A stretch of DNA of 5,543 nt, taken from positions 1 to 5,543 of the forward strand of contig JBBQQK010000071.1 of NCBI GenBank assembly GCA_038216025.1, written 5' to 3'. Both the position numbers and the translations under genes were made by a program. A model generated the notes under the pieces. The model saw only the letters and a program-made list of their open reading frames with translations, did not search any database and had not been told where the DNA came from. Origin of the DNA: JBBQQK01 sp038216025. GTDB lineage: Bacteria > Patescibacteriota > UBA1384 > XYA2-FULL-43-10 > 1-14-0-10-43-13. Shown here in pieces: positions 1 through 5,438 of the stretch; position 1 is the first letter of the stretch, and the number at the start of each line of letters is the position of its first letter.

Positions 1-812
1 AACGCTATACAGCCAAGATTAGCGGTATAGCTGCTGAGGAGTTTCCGACTATTCCAACCTTAGCTAAAGAGTGGTCTTGTAATATAAAGAAGGAATCTCT
101 CATCGGCGCGCTAAAGAAAGTATCAATTTCTCCAGCCAATGATGAGACTAGACCGGTATTGGCAGGGATTTATTTTCAATTCAATGAAAAGCTTGCAACA
201 ATAGCGGCCACGGATTCTTATCGTTTGTCTGAAATAAAAGTTCCTCTTGATGAAGAAGTTTCAGATAATAAGTTTATTGTCCCTTCTCGTACTATGAATG
301 AGGTATTAAGATTGTTGTCTGGAACTGAAAGTGAAAGCATTTCTATCTCAGGATCAGAAAATCAGATAGCCTTTAAAATCGGCGATACTACAGTAATATC
401 ACGTTTGATCGAAGGTGCTTTTCCTAACTACTCCCAGATAATACCGGTAAGTTCCGGACTGAAGATTAAAGTTGATCATAAGGAGCTAGCTTCAGCTTTG
501 AAAATGGCTGCTCTTTTCGCCAAAGATACGGCCAATAATATAAAATTTATTACCGACAAAGAAAACAACAAGTTGATAATTAAAACAGCTGAGTCTCAAA
601 TTGGCAACTCAATATCCAATATCAATGCAGAAATTTCCGGAGAACATTTGGAAATCGCCTTCAACGTACGATATATAATTGATGTTCTTGGAGTCACGAG
701 CGGCGACTCTATTGAGATTGAACTAAACGACGATTCTTCGGCCGGTTTGATCAGATCGATAAAAGACGAAGGATTTATCTATATTGTCATGCCGCTAAAG
801 GTGGACAATTAA
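1..812 (+). CDS. dnaN: DNA polymerase III beta subunit (sliding clamp), N-terminus outside the window
   Basis: The reading frame is open from the first full codon at position 3 to the TAA at 810-812 and gives 269 residues. Beta clamps are usually about 365-380 residues, so roughly the first 100 are missing; the TTG at 159 is internal, not the start. Visible family landmarks are AAEEFPTIP near the left edge, DETRPVLAGI (domain 2 entry), ATDSYRL (cf. ATDGHRL of E. coli, part of the partner-binding pocket), LIEGAFPNYSQIIP (start of domain 3), FNVRYIIDVL, and the C-terminal VMPLKV (cf. VMPMRL). The clamp forms a ring dimer around DNA and tethers the replicative polymerase; the pocket binds clamp-binding motifs of polymerases and of MutS- and DnaE-type partners. 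It is followed after 55 bases by recF in the same direction, the usual order near the origin. No broken or frameshifted segment is seen. Confidence 0.97.
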   Translation, partial: RYTAKISGIAAEEFPTIPTLAKEWSCNIKKESLIGALKKVSISPANDETRPVLAGIYFQFNEKLATIAATDSYRLSEIKVPLDEEVSDNKFIVPSRTMNEVLRLLSGTESESISISGSENQIAFKIGDTTVISRLIEGAFPNYSQIIPVSSGLKIKVDHKELASALKMAALFAKDTANNIKFITDKENNKLIIKTAESQIGNSISNINAEISGEHLEIAFNVRYIIDVLGVTSGDSIEIELNDDSSAGLIRSIKDEGFIYIVMPLKVDN

Positions 813-867
813 GCTAGCTAGGCCGCATTTAGCTGAACGCCAACTTGTATAAACAGTCATTATTGCT

Positions 868-1923
868 ATGTTAAAAAATATTAAATTGACCAACTTTCGC
901 AACCATTCTAAGTTTGAGTTGGATCTTGAACGAATCACTATTATAATAGGCCCGAATGGAGTTGGAAAAAGCAATATTCTTGAAGCTGTTGGAATGCTTT
1001 CCTTTTGCCGTTCTTTTCGTGAAGATGACAGGCGAAACTTGATCGCCGAAGGGCAAGAATATAGCCGCATAGAAGGTGATTCGTTGGAATTTTTTATGCA
1101 AAGATCGCCACGCCTATCTGTAAAAGTAAAAGAAAAAGGTTCGGCAAGAAAATCATCAGAGTTTATTGGCATATTGCCATCGGTAATATTTTCTCCTGAA
1201 ACCATGGCTGTCGTGACAGGCACTCCGGGAGAAAGGAGACGCTTCTTGGATTCCATGATAAGCCAGGAAGACAAAGATTATTATGAAGCGCTGATCGCTT
1301 TTAATAAGGTGAGGAAGCAAAGAAATAATCTTTTGGAAAGAATAGCAACAGGGCAGGCGTCTGCGCCGGAGTTAGATTTCTGGAATAGCGAATTTGTTAG
1401 ATACGCCAATATTTTGGAAAGAAAAAGAGAAGAGGCAATAAAATATATCAATCAATATTTATCCGGACTTTATCAGGATATCTGCGGAGGAGAAGCTGCT
1501 TTATCAATTGAATATTTGAAAAGTTCGGAAGGAGATCTGCTTCAGAAGATTGAAGTCAATAAAAGAAGGGAGATCTCTGCCGGCAACTCGCTTTATGGAC
1601 CGCACAGAGATGACCTTGAGTTTTTATTAAACGGTAAAAATGCCGCCAATTTTGCCTCGAGGGGCGAGATAAGAAGCGTGACGTTAGCCTTAAAAGTTGG
1701 TGAGCTTAAATTTATTGAAGAGTCTAACAAAAAAAGCATTTTCAAGAAGGCAAAGTATTCGCCCATCTTGCTTCTGGATGATGTTTTTTCTGAGTTTGAT
1801 CCAAGCCGGCGTTCGCATCTCGGGATGCTCATCGACAAGTACCAAGCCCTGATTACGACCACTGAGATAGATCATCTCTCTAGTGATTTAATAGCGTCAT
1901 CCAAGGTGGTAGAATTAAAATAA
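868..1923 (+). CDS. recF: RecF, DNA replication/repair ABC-type ATPase
   Basis: Complete protein of 351 residues, a normal RecF length. The N-terminal KNIKLTNFRNH strand-turn is followed by the Walker A GPNGVGKS at residues 28-35 (the last position is Ser where Thr is more common). Conserved FSPETMAVVTGTPGERRRFLD lies at 108-128, YGPHRDDLEF at 243-252, the ABC signature region ASRGEIRSVTLALK at 263-276, and Walker B with D-loop PILLLDDVFSEFDPSRR at 299-315, then a C-terminal ITTTEIDHL strand. Family knowledge: RecF binds gapped DNA at single/double-strand junctions and, with RecO and RecR, loads RecA for gap repair. The ATG at 868 is the only reasonable start: an in-frame TAA lies at 850-852 with no other ATG, GTG or TTG between. 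No convincing Shine-Dalgarno sequence precedes it. It follows dnaN by 55 bases and precedes the DciA-like gene by 36. Confidence 0.97.
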   Translation: MLKNIKLTNFRNHSKFELDLERITIIIGPNGVGKSNILEAVGMLSFCRSFREDDRRNLIAEGQEYSRIEGDSLEFFMQRSPRLSVKVKEKGSARKSSEFIGILPSVIFSPETMAVVTGTPGERRRFLDSMISQEDKDYYEALIAFNKVRKQRNNLLERIATGQASAPELDFWNSEFVRYANILERKREEAIKYINQYLSGLYQDICGGEAALSIEYLKSSEGDLLQKIEVNKRREISAGNSLYGPHRDDLEFLLNGKNAANFASRGEIRSVTLALKVGELKFIEESNKKSIFKKAKYSPILLLDDVFSEFDPSRRSHLGMLIDKYQALITTTEIDHLSSDLIASSKVVELK

Positions 1924-1950
1924 GTATTAGATAGAAGTTGTATTAGAAAA

Positions 1951-1954
1951 AAGG
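1951..1954 (+). promoter_or_regulatory. Ribosome binding site supporting the TTG start of dciA
   Basis: AAGG at the end of an A-rich run (1945-1954) sits five bases before TTG 1960. It is the reason for choosing a non-ATG start, since no ATG or GTG lies between the recF stop and the first conserved residues. Confidence 0.55.
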
Positions 1955-1959
1955 TTTTC

Positions 1960-2232
1960 TTGGATAAGATAGATAAAATTTTGATACCGGCCCTAGCAAA
2001 GAGAGGGCTTGTGGGAGCCGCTACAAGCGCCCAAATTTGCTTTTATGCAAGCAAGTGGACAAAGATTCGTTTTAATCCTGTCTCATTTACTGGGGGCATT
2101 TTAAAGGTTTCTTGTACTTCTTGCGCTGCCGCTTCTGAGCTGCAGATGAGAGAAGACGAGTTGATTGATTTTGTTAACGAAAAAGCGAAGAGAGATATAG
2201 TTAAGAAGTTAAGGATCTATAACTACAGCTAG
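1960..2232 (+). CDS. dciA: DciA-like DUF721 protein, probable replicative helicase-associated factor
   Basis: Ninety residues starting at TTG. Features typical of DUF721/DciA proteins are a short N-terminal helix ending in KRGL, a Trp at 33 in the ASKWTKI segment, then a strand-helix unit GGILKVSCTSCAAASEL (45-61) leading to a charged helix REDELIDFVNEKAKRD and the closing VKKLRIYN strand. DciA proteins interact with the replicative helicase DnaB and are thought to be its ancestral loader or regulator in bacteria lacking DnaC/DnaI. Position after recF matches DUF721 genes in other bacteria, for example between recF and gyrB in Actinobacteria. The start is supported by a purine-rich AAGG at 1951-1954, five bases upstream of the TTG; no ATG or GTG is available nearby. 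The gene is in the same frame as recF, with only the recF TAA and 12 sense codons between them. The family assignment rests on pattern, not on an alignment. Confidence 0.82.
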   Translation: MDKIDKILIPALAKRGLVGAATSAQICFYASKWTKIRFNPVSFTGGILKVSCTSCAAASELQMREDELIDFVNEKAKRDIVKKLRIYNYS

Positions 2233-2245
2233 AGCCAAAGTAGTG

Positions 2246-2319
2246 GCCATTGGTGTGGCTACCAAGGCGCGGCAATCTATTATATTGATAGATTGCTTCG
2301 TGATACACTCGCAATGACG
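2246..2319. repeat. Imperfect palindromic repeat 1 (GCAATGAC-ended type)
   Basis: The core is a perfect 9-base inverted repeat, GCAATCTAT at 2272-2280 and ATAGATTGC at 2288-2296, with a 7-base loop; CG/CG pairs extend it to 2268-2300. The outer ends are GCCATTG (2246-2252) and CAATGAC (2312-2318), which pair with one mismatch around a less conserved interior. The right half, ending GCAATGACG, resembles a class of dispersed intergenic palindromes that I recall from many bacterial genomes (AGATTGCTTCG...GCAATGAC). The left half is more degraded. It begins 14 bases after the dciA stop, so it could also stabilise the 3' end of the operon mRNA, but there is no T-run to make it an intrinsic terminator. 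Confidence 0.7.
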
Positions 2320-2418
2320 ATAAGGTGAACGGTTTTCTTTGAATGGTAGGCTATATCCTAAGCAATATGGTATTTTGACCTCAATTAAACATACAACAGA
2401 AATGGCAATTTGCTTAAT

Positions 2419-2556
2419 TGTCATTCCGACTCATTGACTTTGTTCAATGGTGGAGGAATCTTAGACTGATTTTGCCGTAAGCTTCTTTGTTATATCTATT
2501 TAGAAGATCCCTCCACGGAGTTTACACTGAGCTCGTCGAATGTGGTCGGGACGACA
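2419..2556. repeat. Imperfect palindromic repeat 2, 138 bp, TGTCATTCCGAC type
   Basis: Outer arms TGTCATTCCGAC (2419-2430) and GTCGGGACGACA (2545-2556) match in 10 of 12 positions when one is reverse-complemented. Inner arms GTGGAGGAATCTT (2450-2462) and AAGATCCCTCCAC (2504-2516) match in 12 of 13. The left half also contains a small hairpin CATTGA...TCAATG (2432-2449), and the right half an ACTGAGCTCGTCGAATG segment. The structure is a two-tier cruciform or hairpin without an open reading frame, consistent with a non-autonomous dispersed repeat. No clear target-site duplication was found. Confidence 0.75.
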
Positions 2557-2616
2557 GAGCAGAAGCGCATAATACTAAAACTAGTACCACAATATTTGTC
2601 GAGCCTTTCTTAATTT

Positions 2617-2685
2617 CTGTCATGCTGAATTTATTTCAGCATCTCCTATATAACTTGGGATCCTGAAACAAGTTCAGGATGACAG
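2617..2685. repeat. Palindromic repeat 3, 27-base arms, CTGTCAT ends
   Basis: Arms at 2617-2643 and 2659-2685 match in 23 of 27 positions after reverse complementation, with a 15-base loop. Each arm is itself a smaller palindrome (TCCTGAA at 2661-2667 with TTCAGGA at 2673-2679 in the right arm), so it can form either one long hairpin or two short ones. Ends are CTGTCATGCTGAA and TTCAGGATGACAG. It lies 32 bases upstream of the -35 box of the next gene's promoter. Confidence 0.8.
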
Positions 2686-2717
2686 GTCGAGAGGTTTTCG
2701 GATTCGGGTTTTTGCCA

Positions 2718-2746
2718 TTGACTTTTTACTTTATTTGTGCTATAAT
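2718..2746 (+). promoter_or_regulatory. Strong sigma-70-type promoter with extended -10
   Basis: The -35 hexamer TTGACT (2718-2723) is separated by exactly 17 bases from a consensus -10 TATAAT (2741-2746), which is preceded by TG-C at 2738-2740, the extended -10 motif. The expected transcript start is near 2753, giving a leader of about 130 bases before the gene at 2883. It is the best promoter in the window by eye and makes that gene independent of the dnaN-recF-dciA operon. Confidence 0.85.
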
Positions 2747-2794
2747 ATAAGTGTGATCAATAGGTTATGCTTAGTTTTTTAATTGTTCCTCCTG

Positions 2795-2848
2795 TTGTCA
2801 TTCTGAACGAAGTGAAGAATATTTTCTTCTTTACGTTCAGAATGACAA
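2795..2848. repeat. Palindromic repeat 4, 25-base arms, in the leader of the exported-protein gene
   Basis: Arms at 2795-2819 and 2824-2848 match in 22 of 25 positions with a 4-base loop. Ends are TTGTCATTCTGAACG and CGTTCAGAATGACAA. It falls between the predicted transcript start (about 2753) and the Shine-Dalgarno site (2871), so it should fold as a long hairpin in the mRNA leader. No T-run follows, so it is not an obvious attenuator. Confidence 0.8.
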
Positions 2849-2852
2849 ATAC

Positions 2853-2867
2853 TCGGCCGAAGGCCGA
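2853..2867 (+). promoter_or_regulatory. GC-rich hairpin just before the Shine-Dalgarno site
   Basis: TCGGCC (2853-2858) and GGCCGA (2862-2867) form a perfect 6-bp stem with a GAA loop, ending three bases before the GGAGG ribosome binding site. It may hold the ribosome site open or mark a cleavage or protein-binding point; no known riboswitch or leader family was recognised. Confidence 0.5.
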
Positions 2868-2870
2868 TAT

Positions 2871-2875
2871 GGAGG
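2871..2875 (+). promoter_or_regulatory. Ribosome binding site of the exported-protein gene
   Basis: GGAGG lies seven bases before ATG 2883, a near-ideal Shine-Dalgarno placement. It confirms the start and contrasts with recF and the 3967-5379 gene, which lack a clear site. Confidence 0.9.
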
Positions 2876-2882
2876 AAATATC

Positions 2883-3884
2883 ATGAAAAAGATGAGCTTA
2901 ATCTTGGCAATCGCTGTGCTTTTACAGGCAATCGTGCCTGTACTCGCCATTGATTCTGAGCTGGCCGGAGCCGCCGGAACAACTTACGACTCTAGTTCTG
3001 ATAATCCTGGCGCAGGCATTCTGCGCGCACGGGACATTCAGAACTTCAATCCTGTGGTGCCTGCACCGCAGTTCACTCGCCTCTGCAAGGAGGCAGACCT
3101 GTATATGAATATCGACGTTAGGAGTTTTGGCTCCTCGTTCGACTATTCGTCGCATGACATCGATCAAAATGCCTTTGGTATCTGGTTGTCAGAGAGAGCT
3201 ACTAATGCTCTTGTAGAGTATGGCCCGGTCAACCTGAACGTGATGGAAGAAGGAGAGGCCGAATGTGGCGACCTTATCCTGAACTTCAGGGCGGAGTCTG
3301 CTGTCGGTGAATCCTCGATGTATTCGACCAGTGAAGACTCTGAAGAGAGAAACTATGGCGATTACAGAAGGGATTATTCTTCCGGCACGAGCCATGATAA
3401 TTATGACTCAACGGCTACTACCGGTGTAGGCGCCTATGTGACGATCATGGCGTCCGTCTCTGAGCTCAAGGAAAAAGCTCAGAAGGGTAAGCCGGCAAAG
3501 ATTAAAAAGCTCTTTGCCATGACCGGCACCGCCAGTAAATCGTCTGAAGTTCAGACAAGCGCTGACAACGTTCACCGGTCAAGGAGCGATTACTACTATG
3601 CCAGAAGAGGAAAATCTTCGTCTAGTAGTAAGACTACCGGTAGGTCATCTGGATTCGCTAGAGACCCTAATTTTGAAGCCTTCCAGCTTCTGGATCGGCT
3701 CTACGGTCAGAAAATTGACGAAGCCGTACGACGCCTGCTGTTTGCCTGGCAGGTATATGAGCAAAAACAAAGGCTAAAGGGTGTGTACGAGAGAGAAGAT
3801 CTCTCGCCTGTAGCCCAACGTACAACGACCCCACGACCGACCGTTGAAAGAGTCGGTAAAAACGGGATAAGAATTCTGCGCTAG
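2883..3884 (+). CDS. Exported protein of unknown function, possible CsgG/FlgO-like fold
   Basis: A 333-residue protein I do not recognise at family level. Residues 1-22 form a Sec signal peptide: MKK, a hydrophobic core, then VLA before a likely cut at 22/23. There is no lipobox Cys. The mature part alternates strand-like and helical segments: DLYMNIDVRS (72-81), a helix 97-113, LNVMEE (118-123), DLILNFRAES (130-139), AYVTIMASV (184-192), KKLFAMTGTASKS (208-220), and a long helix 264-290. Two low-complexity inserts rich in Ser, Tyr, Asp and Arg interrupt it (about 143-180 and 223-260). Two Cys (68, 128) could form a disulfide. The order loosely resembles CsgG/FlgO-type envelope proteins, which is a weak inference. 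The C-terminus is Arg- and Thr/Pro-rich. It has its own promoter, ribosome site and terminator. GC is about 50% in two blocks of 60 bases counted by hand, against 37% and 30% in one block each of the neighbours, suggesting different origin or selection. Confidence 0.85.
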   Translation: MKKMSLILAIAVLLQAIVPVLAIDSELAGAAGTTYDSSSDNPGAGILRARDIQNFNPVVPAPQFTRLCKEADLYMNIDVRSFGSSFDYSSHDIDQNAFGIWLSERATNALVEYGPVNLNVMEEGEAECGDLILNFRAESAVGESSMYSTSEDSEERNYGDYRRDYSSGTSHDNYDSTATTGVGAYVTIMASVSELKEKAQKGKPAKIKKLFAMTGTASKSSEVQTSADNVHRSRSDYYYARRGKSSSSSKTTGRSSGFARDPNFEAFQLLDRLYGQKIDEAVRRLLFAWQVYEQKQRLKGVYEREDLSPVAQRTTTPRPTVERVGKNGIRILR

Positions 3885-3906
3885 GCAACTAAGAGGTTGC
3901 CTAGCG
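3879..3906 (+). other. Perfect hairpin containing the stop codon
   Basis: CGCTAGGCAAC (3879-3889) and GTTGCCTAGCG (3896-3906) form an 11-bp perfect stem with a 6-base loop. The TAG stop (3882-3884) is inside the left arm. No T-run follows, so it is not itself a terminator. It sits nine bases before the terminator hairpin and could shield the mRNA 3' end or slow ribosomes at termination. Confidence 0.8.
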
Positions 3907-3914
3907 ATAACACT

Positions 3915-3951
3915 AAAGCGGACGCCATAACTGGCGCCCGCTTTTCTTTTT
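3915..3951 (+). terminator. Rho-independent terminator
   Basis: AAAGCGG (3915-3921) pairs with CCGCTTT (3938-3944), and CGCC (3923-3926) with GGCG (3933-3936), with one A/C mismatch between them and a 6-base loop. The T-rich tract TTTTCTTTTTAT follows from 3942. This ends the transcript of the exported-protein gene. The opposite strand has only TTTAGTGTT after the same stem, so it is at best a weak terminator for the convergent gene ending at 3967. Confidence 0.93.
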
Positions 3952-3966
3952 ATGTTGAATAGAGTA

Positions 3967-5379
3967 TTAGCTAGGAATATTACTGTTTTGATCGGTAGGC
4001 TCTATTGATTGATTGCTATCCGAGGAAGGAGTCATGGAAATTGTATTTGGTGTCACTTCTGCCGAGATCGTTTGATTTTCTGCTGAGTTTACCTGCGGTT
4101 GAGTAACAATTGGTTTCATCTCAGGAAGAAGATCGGGATTACTGAACGTGGAAATATTTTCATTTGAATTGATCTGAATTTCTTGCTTCTTTCGTTTCTT
4201 GAAAAAGATGATCAAGAAAACGGCTAAAATAATGCCAATAGCGATATATATTAAGAAATATCTATTCTTTAGGATGCTTGTCTTGTTGCCTTTATCGACT
4301 TTCTTGACAGCAGCTTGTGCTTGCTCCGGTTTTATATCGGGATATGTGTCACCTAAAGCAATTTGGTCTTTGTCGTAGCTGGAAATTACGAAGGGACTTG
4401 AGTACTGCGGACTTTTTTTGTCATTCTTCTCTGACCATGCAGTAATTTTGTGAAGCCCATCTTCAAGCCACCCCGTCAAAGTGTACGTCCAATTACCGCT
4501 AGTGTCCGCGTTAACCGAATCTAAGATTGTGGTATTGCTATTTATTAAAAGTTTTATATTGGCATTTGGTTCGGATGTGCCTGAAAATATTGCTCCATTA
4601 CTTTTGCCGTTGGTTTTGTCTAGCGAAGCATTTGGTCCAAAAATTAAGTTTGAAACAGTAGGGGCTTTAATTGAAGTGTCTTCTTGCGGGGCGGTAGCTC
4701 CGTCTTGGCTTGGAGCAGGGGTTGTTTTAGGTTTGGGGGGTGACGGTGTGATTCTGGCCACTGGTTTTACTTCCGGTTGTGGGATATCTTGGGGAATGTC
4801 GCCAAACGGATTATCGGGCTCTCCAACGTATGGTTCCGGATCTTCTGGTATCGGCACTATTCTCACCTGCATATCTTGATAGATCCCGCTTTGTATCACT
4901 GTCTGGCCGTCTTCTTCACCCGTAACTACCGATTTCGTAAACCGCATTGTGCCTTCACCAAGCTGCTTGGCCTTAAATTCTATTTCAAAAAGGTCTATAT
5001 ACACAATAGTAGTGCATGGTTCGAGAGCTACTTTATAATTAATAATCCCAGTAGAGTTTGAGAAATTGTTGGCGTCGTTCTGTTCAAAGTTAACAGTTTG
5101 TACTTCCAATAAATCTTTGGGGAAAGTTAGGCTTGTCTCTATAGAACAAATTTTCTTTCCTACATTTCGATTTATTGCTTCGTTTAAAGGGGGATTATAA
5201 AGCATTCCATAAAGGTAATAACTCTCATCAGTCCACCCTTCTTCGGAGCTCCAGCCAACCAAAGTGGGTATAGTCGGTATGGGCGGCTCATCAGCATTCT
5301 TTTTTGGTATTAAAAACAATGAACCTATTAGCAGATAAGTTAGTAAGAATGAAGGAATTAATATTTTGGCTTTATTCAT
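3967..5379 (-). CDS. Membrane-anchored surface protein with cohesin-like and Ig-like domains
   Basis: A 470-residue protein. Residues 1-25 are a signal sequence (MNKAK, then a hydrophobic run to IPKK). Residues about 73-175 look like a cohesin-type beta-sandwich: ICSIETSLTFPKDLLEVQTV, then a strand IVYIDLFEIEFKAK followed by GEGTMRFTKSVVTGEEDG and a closing MQVRIV strand. Its only two Cys (78, 122) may pair. A Pro-rich linker (176-235) leads to a bacterial Ig-like domain at about 240-335 with the hallmark SGTSEPNANIKLLI, DTSGNWTYTLTGWLEDGLHKITAWSE. A membrane segment at 374-393 is followed by KKRKK and a 72-residue Asn/Ser/Pro-rich tail. This predicts a type I topology with domains outside and tail inside. 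Likely roles are surface adhesion or assembly; no catalytic motif is seen. ATG 5379 lacks a clear Shine-Dalgarno site. It runs convergently to the exported-protein gene. Confidence 0.87.
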   Translation of the reverse strand: MNKAKILIPSFLLTYLLIGSLFLIPKKNADEPPIPTIPTLVGWSSEEGWTDESYYLYGMLYNPPLNEAINRNVGKKICSIETSLTFPKDLLEVQTVNFEQNDANNFSNSTGIINYKVALEPCTTIVYIDLFEIEFKAKQLGEGTMRFTKSVVTGEEDGQTVIQSGIYQDMQVRIVPIPEDPEPYVGEPDNPFGDIPQDIPQPEVKPVARITPSPPKPKTTPAPSQDGATAPQEDTSIKAPTVSNLIFGPNASLDKTNGKSNGAIFSGTSEPNANIKLLINSNTTILDSVNADTSGNWTYTLTGWLEDGLHKITAWSEKNDKKSPQYSSPFVISSYDKDQIALGDTYPDIKPEQAQAAVKKVDKGNKTSILKNRYFLIYIAIGIILAVFLIIFFKKRKKQEIQINSNENISTFSNPDLLPEMKPIVTQPQVNSAENQTISAEVTPNTISMTPSSDSNQSIEPTDQNSNIPS

Positions 5380-5416
5380 GCAATTTAATTTTATTAGTTT
5401 AGAATAAATGAATCAC

Positions 5417-5436
5417 CCACGGGCTTACGCCCGGGG
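5417..5436 (-). mobile_element. Probable right-end hairpin of an IS200/IS605-family element
   Basis: CGGGC (5420-5424) and GCCCG (5429-5433) form a stem with a TTAC loop, extended past one A/G mismatch by two further C/G pairs (5417-5418 with 5435-5436). It lies three bases beyond the transposase stop, where IS200/IS605 elements carry the subterminal hairpin recognised by TnpA. The element's outer end is probably within about 5400-5416, but the cleavage site cannot be fixed from one copy. Confidence 0.65.
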
Positions 5437-5438
5437 TA

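Larger units (their letters stand above)
2233..2882. other. Gene-free interval occupied by palindromes and a promoter
   Basis: No reading frame here has protein-like composition or a ribosome site. The four palindromes account for about 335 of the 650 bases; the promoter and leader hairpin take a further part. The stretches 2320-2418 and 2557-2616 show nothing I can name. No intrinsic terminator with a T-run was found after dciA, so how the replication operon's transcript ends is unclear; the palindromes may serve. Confidence 0.75.

Noticed and set aside
159..161. TTG as the start of dnaN
   Set aside because: Frame and clamp-like sequence continue upstream to the window edge, including AAEEFPTIP and DETRPVL, so this TTG is internal.
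795..1274. Minus-strand 159-codon frame opposite recF
   Set aside because: It overlaps the conserved first third of recF; its sequence is the antisense of RecF motifs and shows no independent features.
2209..2424. Minus-strand reading frame of 71 codons
   Set aside because: It runs through palindrome 1 and the end of dciA, has no ribosome site and no protein-like composition.
2246..2848. CRISPR array
   Set aside because: The repeated units are palindromes of unequal length and different sequence at irregular spacing, not identical direct repeats with uniform spacers; no cas gene is present.
2233..2882. Chromosomal origin
   Set aside because: No DnaA box (TTATNCACA-type) cluster or AT-rich unwinding region was found here by eye; the origin is more likely upstream of dnaN, outside the window.
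2753..2882. Riboswitch in the leader of the exported-protein gene
   Set aside because: The leader is explained by a simple palindrome and one short hairpin; no conserved riboswitch core was recognised and no T-run forms an attenuator.
4481..5061. Two plus-strand frames opposite the surface-protein gene
   Set aside because: Both are antisense shadows of the cohesin/linker/Ig-like region, whose domain pattern on the minus strand is clear.
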